Source: Leptasterias polaris (Eukaryota > Echinodermata > Asteroidea > Forcipulatida > Asteriidae). From it: a stretch of DNA of 64,000 nt. The position numbers and the translations under genes were made by a program. This document shows positions 13,901-24,600 of the stretch, piece by piece; within the stretch, counting starts at the first letter, position 1, and every line of letters starts with the position of its first letter. Location: positions 3,726,501 through 3,790,500 of the forward strand of contig JAZGTN010000046.1 in assembly GCA_037783415.1 (NCBI GenBank), in the 5' to 3' direction. The notes under the pieces were generated by a model. The model was not told the origin of the DNA, searched no databases, and worked only from the letters and a program-made list of their open reading frames with translations.

Positions 13901-16900
13901 TGAAGGTGCGTTCCGCGTTTTGCAATGGGTCTATAGAGCTTTGTCACACTGTGCAATGGGTCTATAGAGCTTTGTCACACTGTCTGGTGTCTCAAAGCAA
14001 ATCATTTTAAAGGTAAGCAGAACTATGTTTAAAATGAAAAATAAATATCACCACCCAAATTTATTATTTGTGTTTACCATACACCAATACATCTGTGTTT
14101 AAAGGCACTGAACACGTTTGGTAATTACTCAAAATATATATTAGCATAAAAACTTACTTGGTAACCAGCAACGGAGAGCTGTTGATAGTATAAAACATTG
14201 TGAGAAACCACTCCCTCTGAAGTAATGTAGTTTTTGAGAAAGAGGTAACTTCTCACTAAAATAATAAAAGACTTCATGCATGAAGCCTTTTATTAGCATC
14301 TGAAAGCACACAAATTTGTGCTACAAGGGTGTTTTTTCTTTCTTTATTTTCTTGCAACTTCGATGACCGATTCAGCCCAAATTTTCACAGGTTTGTTATT
14401 TTATGCATGGGATACACCGAGTGACAATACTGGTCTTTGATAATTACCAAACATGTTCAGTGCCTTTAAGCACTGTACAGTTTGTATACTCAGTACTTTC
14501 CGCAATTCAAACACACAACCTTTGCCACTTTAGAGTAAATGTCTTACCACTGGACCATCGAGCATGCCGGATAGCTACAGACATTTCAAATCATCGGGTA
14601 CCGCAACAATTTTAACAGAAGTTAAATTTGCAAGCAGGATAAACAATATTATGTGTTTTACCCGTACACTTTTTCGGGCGCCCTCGATGGTGGTCTTGTG
14701 GTAAAACATCTGCTCTAGAATGGAAAAGGTCGTGGGTTCAAATCCAACCAGAGTAATAACAATGGCGGTGGATTTTTTTCACAGAGGTCAGGGAAAGTAC
14801 TGAGTTTACAGTGCTTAATATTGTCTCTATCCCATAGGCAAATTTAAGATCTATTCAAACCCAAATTAAAGAGTACATTATATAATTGTGTTGATCCACA
14901 GGCATGTCAAAGGTAAGAATTCAATACATTAAACATATATATATTATATATTTTTTATGCAAGTTCGCCCCAAACAAGGCTGAAAGCCACTCTTGGCAAG
15001 GGGCTACAAGAAGAAAACATTTAAGACGAAAATAACTCAAGGGGAGTTGAAAGCAGGAATTGATATTCCTCTGAATCCTTTTAAAACAGTCTAGAGGATG
15101 GAGGGAAACATGCACCAGGCAAGGAAGGAGTTCCAAAGAGATGCAGTGCGTGGAACAAAGCTGTTGGAATGACTGTTTGTTCTACATCTCAGCAAAGCAA
15201 GAGTGTATGGGTGAGAACAAGCAGAGAGCCTGGCTTCACGCTCAAACATTCTTCAAGGAGGAACCAAGTCAGACACACTGGTGGCACATTTACCATGAAA
15301 ATATATGTAGAAAGGAAAGAGGCTAGCTACAGACCTACGGTGGGAAAGAGGATGTAATGTTGATCCCAACCCTTCAACAACAAGATTAACAATACGCTTC
15401 TGCAATCTATCTAGTAAAGATAACTGACTGGCAGAAGCTTCAGCCCAAATGTGACAACAGAACTCCTTTAGGGGACGTATATTTGTCTTAAATAGATTTT
15501 ACGGAAGGTTCTTGACGATATCATCTTTAAGGAACGCCTACTTACTTCTTGCCTGGGTTGCCGAGTTGCTTGAGGATCCAGGGCTGGTTTTCCTCTTTGT
15601 ACTTCTTGGCGACGACTCCGTACTTCTTACGCCTGGCCTCTTCCCTAACCTCACGTCCAAACTCACTGCCGGCTCCGTGGGTCGGCATATCTGGATTCAG
15701 CATCTTGAACTCCCTCATGTTATTCTCGCGTTCCATCCTGGCCTAGAAAAATAACAATAGTGGCTTTTTATATAGCGCTCAAATCCTTCACTCAGTGACG
15801 CTCATGGTGCTCGAACATTATTATTTATCCTACAAGGTATGTGGAGCTACGTTTTTGAAGTATGAGACCCTTTTCTTATAGCACCATGTAATGGTTTACA
15901 AGGTGCTGTGGCGCAATATGCTGGCAATCAAACGAGGAACACCGGGGCGAACCCCTTCTCTTTGTGATAAGTGCACTAGGTTCTTTTACGTGCATTACAC
16001 AACACAGCTTTACAATCCATCCCAAGGACGCAGCAATAATGGTTAACTGTCTTGCTTATAAAAAGACACAAGTGTCACGACCGGGACTCGAATCCAAGAC
16101 CACACTTTGCTGACCTGAAACACCAGAGCTTGAGTCTGGTGCTCTTATCCACTCGAAAATGAAAAGGTGTTTTGGGGTTTACTGATAACTAAAACAAAGT
16201 TTGTATTCCCATTTTTATAAAATTTAAAATTGTCTGATTTACCTGTTTCCATTTGGACAAATCCACATTGTCTCCTCTGTTAAACTGCATTATGCTGTAT
16301 TTCCTTGACTGTTTCCTGTCAACAATAAAAACAGAAAGTGGTTAAAGACTCCATATACAGCCACAAGTTCTGGACTTTCGTGCCCTGCAAAATAACCCCA
16401 AGCTTCAAATGATCCCAAGCACCCAGACCCCCATTTCCACCTACTTAGAAATACTGTTCCTGCCTAAGCCCAGTTGGGGGTAGCGCTTATTACTGCATTA
16501 CAATAAACATTAGTTAATTACAGACTTCCAAATAAATATATCTTGAACAAACTAAGTGCTACTGGAAAGAGTACATAACACTCGGTTCAGACAGGCGCTC
16601 CAGATTTGCGCCGAATCAAATAGATTACGAGCAACTCTAGGTCAAGCCAAATAAATTTTAGTTTCAGACAGGCCAACATAACATAACATTTTCATTAGGT
16701 TCGTGTGAAACCACGACGTTGCTCCAGAGTAATTCCGAACGACTGCAACAGTCGATCTTTCCTTACTGTTTCAGACAACAAACTTTTCATATACTTCATT
16801 GAATTTGGTTCGGCGCGACTCTAGAGCGCCTGTCTGAACCGGGTGTAACTCTTCTTAACCCTCCAGTAAGTGCATACTCCAAGATGCCTGAAAACCTCCC

Positions 16901-19900
16901 ATGTGCTATGCAAACAACAATTGCTGCTCGATATGGGGCAGAGGGAGGCCCCCCCTCTATTGTGTCTTCATTGTGTTCTGGGAATCTCAGGAATTCTTTT
17001 GAGAATTTTAGGGGGGGTGCTTCTGTATACAAGAGGGAAGAGTGTGTTAGGGTTAGGGTTAGTTTGGGGGGCCTCCCTCTGCCCCATATCGGGCATGGTA
17101 TAGCAAACAATGGTGAAGTAACCCATGCCACACTTTCCTATCATTGTAATTGTAAATATGTCCAATAAATGTCAATAAATGCCACAGATTACCATGGCAG
17201 AAATTTACCAAGGTTGAGAAACCTTATCTCTTCCAATCCAACTGGCTCAATTCAGCAAAAAATCAGAAAAATCTACTGCTAAAAATTACAGGTCCACATT
17301 TTGGCCAATGTCTGGAATTTACGAAAGGTGACCCAGGCTCAAGTCTGAACTCTGCTGGTGGTAGTGAATTACAAAGTAATGCGTGTGTTTTTTCTGGTGC
17401 TTGTCTTTTTGCCTTTCTTTGTTTACAAAGGGGGGGGGGGGGGGGGTGTCGCTATTTTGGGTCGGAGTGACACACCCCTTTGGTGATGGTGTTTTATTTC
17501 ACTTTTGTCTTTCTCCTACAGGCAGCCCATCTATTGTTTTGTCTGTTGCCCAGGTGTTTTCAAATTTCTTCTTTTTTCATAAATTTGTATTTTAAGCTGT
17601 ATTGATTAGGAAGGGGTATTCATTTTAACCCTTTCCTGACCGAATTGTTTGGACATAAACTGCTGAATACCGCAATAATTTACCACTCAAGCGTGAAGCA
17701 CACATTCTTACATGTACACAACAGAAAGCTTTCGTTCAAAGGTCATTTTTACAAACCCAATTATCTCCTTGAAGACATTGTTTTACAGCAAAATAAGTAA
17801 TAAAAAAGTTCTCACTTATTGAATTCCCTTTCATATAATCAAAAAATCATTGAGATCGGTCAATAAATGTCAAAGTTCTTTGTCTTTCTTTCCTTGTGTG
17901 ATCTGTAATCTCAAACACTTTTTTGTACACAACCATATGGCGCTCCAAATTTTCACAGGCTTGTTATTTTATGCATGTTGGGATACACCAAGTGAGAATA
18001 CTGGTCTTTGACAATTACAAAACGTGTCCAGTGTCTAAACAATTTTTCTAAATTTGGGCGTTTTTGTATATTGTGATTTGCCTGAATAAAATGTTTTTAT
18101 TGTAGTAAAACACTGACCCCATTGTTGTTTTTCTGTTTTGATGTTAAAATGTTTCCCCCCAAAACACAAAAGATTATGAAAGTAACATTATAGAGCTAAT
18201 ATATAGGGCCGGGTGTAATGACTAAGACTCACGTTTGTAGTTTGACGGTACACTTAGCTGGTTCGGCTGGTCCCATTGTAGACGATGACGGCCTTGAAGG
18301 TCCTTTACTTAAGCTCTAAAGTAGGAAAAATTGACATCATTACAGGGCTTGAAATTGGAGGAAAAATTCACAAGACCGCAGGGCTTGCAGCTCAGAATTT
18401 TTACTGGACCGGAATGTTTTTCACAAGGCCGGCAATTTTTTTCACAAGACCAAGATTCAAGATTGTAGTTATTGTTTTGAGTAGAAAAAGTTGATTGCAT
18501 TTGTCTTTATGGGTTTCAAGTAGACTTTGGTACTCAGCATAATTGAAAGATATTTATCAGACTCAAAATCTAGTTGAGCATAATATTTTTGTTTAAGAAG
18601 TATGAAAATCATAAGATCCTTGTCCAGTTGTGAGTTTACTGGCCTGACACTAAAATCACTGGCCTCGGGCCTGCGGTCCAGTGTAAAATTCGAGCCCTGC
18701 ATTGTGGGTTTTGATCACCCCTACAAGAAGTTATTTGCGAGTTACCGTAGATCTGAATGATGTCTGGTACAATACCTTGTTTAGTCACAAGTCCAGTGCT
18801 GACTAATGTAATAGGGCTCGACGGATTTTTTATGTTATTTTTCTGCCAAATATTTTCTCGATGATGTTTTAAGTGTTCTAGATTAAATCATTACACATTG
18901 AAGATCACATCTGTGTTCTTAGATTAAAATGTGTGTTATGAATTTTGAAAGTGGTAAAGATTGGGCAAATCTGGTCATGAGTCTGACTGATGTTCAAATT
19001 TTTGTTGGGCATTGTACTCCGATTACTATGCGTCTACTCCTAAAACTATGTTGCGCTATCGTTTCGTGGAGATGATAGCGAGGCAAACCTCATTGAGTCA
19101 TAGTTCTAGAAGTACACTGTGTTGTAACTGTCTGCGATTTTCGGGAGGATGGAGGGTTACGATTATTGCAACTGAACTAGTCTTTGACAAGTCCATCATC
19201 AATCATCATCAGTTGGCTGCACAGCGGGCCCGGGGGGGGGTTCAACTATCCTCTTCTGTGCTTCTAGTCTCCGAATCTCCAGCGGGAGAGCAGAACATCC
19301 TGTGACACTAATATTGCGACGACCTAGTTGAGATAATCATAACCCTCCATCCTCCCGATGGTCGCATTGGGAGGATGGTGGGTTATGATTGTTCGCAACT
19401 AGCGATGACCATATGCTAGTCCATTATTGACATTATTTTTAGTTGAAATCTGCACTGGAGCCCGATTCATACTCTACGTGAAAGCAAACTGAGACACGAC
19501 ATTAACACTACTAACACTACACTTACACTGTACAGACAGTACTCAGGTCTCAGTTCAGTAAAGTACTCTCAGAGTCTCAGTCTCACTTCTCAGTCTCACT
19601 CACCAGTCACTGCATGCAGCTCAAATTGGTGGTGCAGCCAGGGAAGCAGACACAGTGACAAAACAAAGTCTAGTCTGGTTCTATTTGCTTGACATTAATA
19701 TACTTTAACTCAATCAACACGACCAGGGCAGGAACACGACCTATATTAATACAGCGATGGCATTTTTATCTTTCACTTTACGTCTTTAAAGTAAGGAAAA
19801 TACACTTAAAACATTTTTCCAAATGCGAATATATACAATATTTATTTAAAAATCAATCTCAAGATAATGAAAATTGTGTTCCGGACTTCATACTCACCGT

Positions 19901-19912
19901 TTTAAGAGACAT
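4961..19912 (-). CDS. GTF2F1: General transcription factor IIF subunit 1 (RAP74), complete
   Basis: Large subunit of TFIIF, which binds RNA polymerase II with RAP30 (GTF2F2) in the nucleus during initiation and elongation. Exons in transcript order: 19912-19898, 18315-18233, 16315-16243, 15742-15546, 13760-13590, 11879-11744, 11139-11055, 9729-9588, 8626-8451, 7050-6971, 6417-6249, 5567-5477, 5168-4961. All junctions are GT-AG and all phases join, giving 541 codons plus stop (human RAP74 is 517 aa). Recognisable parts are the N-terminal RAP30-dimerisation fold (GAGSEFGREVREEARRKKYG in exon 4; YYVF...LTAEEAEEEF in exon 5), a charged middle with a poly-Glu run (exon 9), a Ser/Thr/Pro-rich linker, and the C-terminal winged helix (RRYLVRKPMTTKDLL) that in the family contacts the CTD phosphatase FCP1. 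The first exon (five codons, MSLKT) is inferred from a GTGAGT donor and a matching phase; translation could instead start at the ATG at 18276, giving 523 aa. Confidence 0.93.
5645..5880. repeat. Minisatellite, ~15-16-bp unit
   Basis: Tandem variants of CCTATGTTCCGACACC, with C/T and G/A changes, about fifteen copies, within GTF2F1 intron 11. The open frame across it is a by-product of the repeat. Confidence 0.8.
5940..6150 (-). mobile_element. tRNA-derived SINE
   Basis: The minus strand has a tRNA-like head with an A box (TAGCTTAGTTGGTATAGCGC) and B box (GGTTCAAGTCCC). It is followed by a body (GTTGGCATCTCCC... then GCGGAGCCAGTAAGAAG on the plus strand) shared with the copy at 24.77-24.96 kb. 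The acceptor stem does not pair, so it is not a functional tRNA gene. Confidence 0.7.
8258..8297. repeat. Perfect short palindrome
   Basis: AATCTGAGAAACGTTTCTG is followed almost directly by its reverse complement. It is the inner hairpin of a MITE family also seen at 55.67-56.04 kb (there AATCTGAGAAGC...GCTTCTCAGATT). It lies in GTF2F1 intron 9. Confidence 0.6.
9850..10200 (+). pseudogene. LINE reverse transcriptase C-terminal fragment (CR1-like)
   Basis: Reads in shifting frames as the end of a non-LTR retrotransposon polyprotein: HWLPIIKRIQFKIILLTYKA and further on RRDSPSINSFNTQLKT. These are hallmark strings of the CR1/L2-type RT C-terminus. Frameshifts break it. It lies in GTF2F1 intron 7 in antisense orientation to the gene. 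Confidence 0.7.
10560..10730. repeat. Dispersed repeat, same family as the target of the intron-1 transposon
   Basis: Contains GTCTTGGCCTTGGTGCCCC, AATGGAAGTGCCCT and AAAATTCCAGGCCTG. The same strings occur at 43.15-43.26 and 51.10-51.16 kb, where a copy is split by the 7.8-kb transposon. This copy shows the uninterrupted insertion site. Not otherwise identified. Confidence 0.6.
12160..12475. repeat. ~60-bp tandem repeat
   Basis: About five units built around TATTTGAGATGGGGTTTCAG, ACCCAGTAAAA and CTGGTTGAGTAC, with small length differences. It lies in GTF2F1 intron 5. Confidence 0.8.
12660..12925 (+). pseudogene. LINE reverse transcriptase C-terminal fragment
   Basis: The plus strand reads PPRRLRSSDTSLLQASRS and then a degenerate GD-rich, WNSLP-like segment. 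This matches the C-terminal region of CR1-type non-LTR polyproteins. Short, no start, degenerate; it lies in GTF2F1 intron 5, antisense. Confidence 0.6.
13815..13937. mobile_element. Small foldback MITE
   Basis: TATAGACCCATTGCA at the left and TGCAATGGGTCTATAG at the right; the arms continue inward as ACGCGGAA / TTCCGCGT. No coding potential. The right end is followed by a short direct duplication (13941-13981). Confidence 0.7.
14103..14465. mobile_element. TTAA-flanked MITE, AGGCACTG family
   Basis: Ends AGGCACTG... / ...CAGTGCCT, with TTAA at both junctions (14099-14102 and 14466-14469). The interior has the family's conserved blocks: CTTACTTGGTAAC, GAGCTGTTGATAGTATAAAA, GAAAGCACACAAATTTGTG, CCCAAATTTTCACAGG. 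TTAA duplications are typical of piggyBac and Kolobok transposons. Full sister copies are at 25.66 and 30.62 kb; partial ones are near 17.95, 23.94 and 28.30 kb. Confidence 0.85.
14675..14765 (+). mobile_element. tRNA-like SINE head
   Basis: GATGGTGGTCTTGTGGTAAA (A-box region) and GGTCGTGGGTTCAAATCC (B-box region), with a decayed acceptor stem. A related but inverted piece lies at 14.51-14.58 kb. Confidence 0.6.
16579..16845. mobile_element. Harbinger-like MITE
   Basis: Inverted repeats CACTCGGTTCAGACAGGCGC with the reverse complement (one mismatch) at the right. Three-bp direct repeats TAA flank it (16576-16578 and 16846-16848), matching the TWA preference of Harbinger elements. No open frame. 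It lies in GTF2F1 intron 2. Confidence 0.7.
16930..17097. mobile_element. Foldback MITE with short telomere-like motif
   Basis: ATATGGGGCAGAGGGAGGCC at the left and its reverse complement at the right, about 24 bp. The interior has GTTAGGGTTAGGGTTAG (17048-17064) and a TGTGTCTTCATTGTGTTCTG block that recurs at 62.0 kb. It lies in GTF2F1 intron 2. Confidence 0.7.
18342..18705. repeat. Inverted-repeat element in GTF2F1 intron 1
   Basis: Begins CAGGGCTTGAAATTGG and ends AAATTCGAGCCCTGCA, with inner blocks CACAAGACCGCAGGGCTTGC / GGCCTCGGGCCTGCGGTCCA. MITE-like; no clear target duplication was seen. Confidence 0.55.
19326..19400. repeat. Short palindromic repeat AGTTGnGATAATC...
   Basis: AGATAATCATAACCCTCCATCCTCCCGA... 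mirrored by ...GGGAGGATGGTGGGTTATGATTG. Single arms of the same sequence occur at 19.14-19.18 kb and 21.28-21.31 kb, and a full copy at 53.48-53.55 kb. Confidence 0.6.
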
Positions 19913-21608
19913 AATGACAATCCAACAAATGCGTAGTAAACTCTCTGTCTCACTCACATTTCGTTTGCCGTCAATTCCTCAACTACTGTGTGACCTCTAA
20001 CCTCCTTCCCTGCAGACCTCTCCACTTTTGGGGGGGTTAGACAAATTTGTATCGTCGCAATAAGGGTAAAATGCAACCTATCATTTTCACATAAATACTG
20101 AAAAAGAATATTAAAATACTTAAGTCAATAAAATTCAAGCCACTTTAACTGATGATAAAATAATATTAACCTATTAAATGTTGTAAATACTTTAGAATTC
20201 TGGGAAAAAAGTAACTTTACTTATATAGAAACACCCCCAGGGTTACAATGAATTGCTCTCGAAAGAAATCAATTTACACACTCAAGCGGCGGCCGAGAGG
20301 TGGATGGAGGTTCGGGAGAAACTTTTACTAGATCCGATCCGAATGTTATAAATCAAAATATGTTGTAATCTATAATGTGCATTTTGATTAGGCAGCTTTT
20401 GAATTAATAATAGCATCAAAATGACACACAATGAAACCAGAGGCCATTGGTATAAAGAGGGAGCCATAGGTCTTGGAGGTAAATATTTTGAATCAGTAAA
20501 TATTCAGTTAATACAAGCAAGATACGGACTAACATTATATTAACAAAAGTCAAAACACTCAAGCCAAAATGAGCTGAGGCACTGAAAAATGTAAACACAA
20601 CTTTTCTGTGCCTTTGGAGATCAAACGTAAAACCAGGCATTGTGGAATTTGGAAATAGGCCACAAGACTACTCAGGTCTGACTACTCCTATTCCCCTAAA
20701 CTAGAATGAGGCTGTCGTCTCCACTACCAACATGACCAATGATGATACTTTCACTTCATTCAATCAATTCATTTTATTTAATGATTGATTGTATTAAAGT
20801 CTGAAGTGGCTAAACAAACATGATGTACTTTGCTACTTCGGGAACCTCCAACGAGTGATGAACCTCCAACGAGTGATGAACATCAAATGAATGATGAACA
20901 TCAAATGAATGATGAACTCCATTATTCAGATGATGATGTACCACATCGACCCACTCGCAGCAGACACCCTCCAACGATGTTGACTTATGACACACTTGGA
21001 ACTCCTTCTTGTCAACCAACCTCGCTGAATGCAGTACATGTTCCTGGAATGGTTCCGATGACTTACCAGTACCCCCAGCAGCCACCTGCACCGATTCCAT
21101 TTCAGCAGCAGTTCCCACAATAGTTCCCGCAACAGTTCTACTCCGGGTATCCTGGACAACCTTTCTGGCAGTACCCTACTCAAGGACATTACCAGACATG
21201 GGCCCACATGCCTTCCGCAGTAGCACAAGTGAGGCAGTAGAAACCATCAACCTGGAGATGTGGTGGCAAGCGACCTTCGTGGAGGGTTACGATTATCGCA
21301 ACTAATCAATCATCTGATTGAAGTAGAAAAGTACATCATGTTTGTTTAGCCACTGAGAGGGTAGTTCTCACTATCAGTTCTAAAGCAGCCCACTTTTTAA
21401 ATTGCAATAACTAACTGGTTCTTAACTTTTATAAATTATTGTTATAAAAGTACATGTAGGGCTACTGTAAAATTCTCCCATGTGTCATTGAACATACACA
21501 TACATTAGAAGTGATCTAGCTTGGCCAGAAAGTAGGCAAAAATACTGATGAGTCAGAGTGTAAAATATGATTTTTATTAATTAAAATCCCAACACACTGT
21601 TCTTGTAG
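19913..21608. other. Intergenic stretch between GTF2F1 and the SLC25 carrier
   Basis: The missing 5' exon(s) of the carrier should lie here, but I found no convincing ATG-to-donor exon. It holds the inverted-repeat element at 20.80-21.35 kb, otherwise A/T-rich sequence. It may include the GTF2F1 promoter (upstream of 19.91 kb on the minus strand); no TATA box is evident. Confidence 0.4.
20803..21352 (+). mobile_element. Non-autonomous inverted-repeat element with decayed Pro/Gln-rich ORF
   Basis: About 35-bp inverted ends: GTGGCTAAACAAACATGATG... and ...CATCATGTTTGTTTAGCCAC. The plus strand interior reads as an acidic, then Pro/Gln/Tyr-rich peptide (tandem TSDEPPTSDE and HQMNDEHQMNDE, later QFYSGYPGQPFWQYP) interrupted by a TAG at 21121. 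The family is unknown to me. It may be a captured gene fragment or a transposon Gag-like remnant. Confidence 0.5.
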
Positions 21609-24600
21609 TTGGCGTTTTATATGGAGTCACCAGTGTATGTGTTGGACATCCGTTTGACACAATCAAGACCAAGATGCAAGCACAGGCTGGTTTTGAGAAA
21701 GATGGACTCTTCCGAACACTCAGCAAAACCTTCAAGACACAGGGAATCATTGGGTTCTATAGGTAAGCCTAAATACTTGCAGTTGTACGGATGAGCGCTA
21801 CAGCCTATAGACCGTATCGAATATGACGTTACCTGTCAAATGCCCCACAACATGGCGTCTGTTGCGTGGGTGTGTGCGTGTGCCATAGAAATCAAACCAG
21901 GAACGCAGAGTGCATGAAAGCGGCCATATCATAGGACAGGCCGTATGCGCGTGTAAACGCGTCTTAGCGTTCCTGGTTTGATTTCTATGGCACACGCACA
22001 CGCACACGCTCACAGACGCCATGTTGTGGGTCACATTGCAAGGTAACGTCATATTCGATACGGTCTATAGGTACAATGTAAGCTAAGAAGCTTACAGGTA
22101 AACATCATGCTTACTCCAGTGACTAGCGAAAAGTTAGCCCCACAAGTTCTATGATGCCTGATGGCACAAGCTTTGACAACTTGGCTGATCGCTAGCCAAA
22201 TTTTTTGGGCTGTTATGGCTCTCTTTTACCGTCAGTCTTATCATAGTTGGCTCTCTTTTAACATCGGCCTTGCCCTTGTCTTTACAAAATTAAAAAGACA
22301 AAACTAAAAAGAAAGGTTAACTATTGTATTGCTGTAACCCTTTCTTTTCTTTGCTTTTTGTTCTTTCAAACAGGGGTTCCATTCCGGTCCTGTGGGGTTC
22401 AGGCATTTATAGATCCACTCAGTTTGGAGTTTTTGAATCTGTGTAAGTATCAATACAGATAAAAATCAAATGGGAAATCGGGGAAGGTAGTGAATTTTGC
22501 TCTACTAGCCAGGCTGGTCGTGGCTCCTAGTGGATGATCCTCTTTAAGGACTGTGAAGGGGGTAACCCTGTTTCAGCCCAAGGAGTAGGTGTCAAGGTGC
22601 CTCTGGGGACAGTTGATCTAAGTCGGCAGCCCAAATCAGTTAACTGTAGCCCTTGTAGTTGTAGTGGCCATCCGGCCTTGTGATGTTAAGCAATTTCTCA
22701 TAATTTTTGTTTTCTTTCTTTCTAAATAGGCCCTATATGTTTCTGGTATTATGAAACCAAGGATGCATCATAAGTGAACTTAAGAAACCTTTATACAAGG
22801 ATGCTTACTATTTGAACCATGAACAAAGGTGTTAAACCTACTCTTGATGTGTTCTGGGTTCTGGGTTTTTTAACGTGCACTACCAATCCTGCGGCTTAAT
22901 GTCCCATCCAAAAGACAAAGCAATTATGGTAAAAGTATCTTGCTCAAGGACACCAGTGCCATGACTGGGACTCAAACCCACACTCTGCTGATCAGAAACA
23001 CCAGAGCTTGTGTCTGGTGCTCTTAACCACTCCGCCATTGACACCCAACAAGGAACGATAGGAGTTCTGGTGTGATAGCGCCCTCTGTCAGTGATAAGTT
23101 GCCTTTTCAGGCAATGGATTGAGTATTACTAAAACCGGGAGTATCTGGGAACCAACACTTTGTAATTCCAGGCTTGTCATATACACACTGCATTTAACTT
23201 TAGTCCAACCAATCAAATCGATTTATAATCTTAAAATGTAACCATTCTCAATGCTTGCTTGTAACTAACCCTTTACATTGTGTACCTAATTTTTTTCAGT
23301 TACACCTTTTTAGATAATCCCTTTTGCAAATCTGAGATACCTTTTACAGCAGGGCTGCAAGTGTAAGTAAAAATCATTGGTCATTTTGTGGTTGTTCTTG
23401 TGTATTTCCCTATGAAACATGAAACTGTTTACTTCAGGCCATTAACAAGTTTTGTATCTTGTTTTCTCCAATTCAAATTAATGCAACTAAATTGATGCTG
23501 AATTTTCTTTTTAAGTCTGGACCCTTTTTGATATAAGGAGAATCATTATTCTTGATCACTTTGGTAGACAGGGATCGTGACGAAGATGACAGAAACATGA
23601 TGAATATCTATCTAGATTGCAACATCTATATTCTGATGTAATAACCATTATACAAATATCTATTGACATTGACGGGTCAACACTGTCCATTGCACTGTGT
23701 GAACTTTGTGTCTCTATAACGACAAAATGCAGCCCTTTTTGTATAAACCGGAGTTGCAACGATATGATTTTAAGTTGAAATGAAACCATTGTCTCTTTGT
23801 GCAATAGACGGGTATTGCTAGCCGGAGCCTGTGGTTCAACTGCAAGAGCCATCATCGAGTCACCTCTAGAACTTGCAAAGGTACAGGAGATCAAAAATCA
23901 TAAACTTTTACTTTGTTGTTATTTTTTGGTAATTGTCAAAGACCAGTATTCTCACTTGGTGTATCCCAAAATATGCATAATATAACAAGCCTGTGAACAT
24001 TTAGGCTCAATTGGTCATCGAAGTTGCTGTAACGGCCCCCCCCCTTCCTTCTTCAACCCAAAGTGGCACATTGGATTTTTTTCTTTAACAGATCAGACGG
24101 CAAACACAGCAAACCTGGCAGTTCAGAGGTTTATACAAGGTAAATATTACTATTTTTTTACTTGGTTTTCTTGTAGATTGTTCAAGCTTAAAGTAACCCA
24201 TATCGGCCTGACTGGTCATAGTATATATTTTTTTCTGATTTCAGTATTTTCTCAAAAACTCCATGAGCCTTCCAATTTCTTGAAAGATGTAAAGCAGTCA
24301 CTGAAGGAAGGAAGAAATAGTCCACATTGAGGCCAAACCTGTAGTTTTGTAATTCTGGTGATGCACAGAGTCTGTAAACCTCCTGAATTGTAACATCCTG
24401 GAGGTTTTGGGTCTAGAATAAGTTTTACATTTATTCAGTCTGATTCCTGAATCGTTGTTACTAGGAATAGAAATTGATCTTATAATTTATGGCCAATACT
24501 TTTGTTCCTTTTTTGGCTGCAGGGATTTGGCGTCCATTGGTTTCGTACAATGGGTCTAATGTGTACCTACTTCATGCTGATTGACACCCAGAGGAGACAC

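Noticed and set aside
17048..17064. Telomere-like TTAGGG repeats
   Set aside because: Only about three units, inside a MITE; no sign of a chromosome end.
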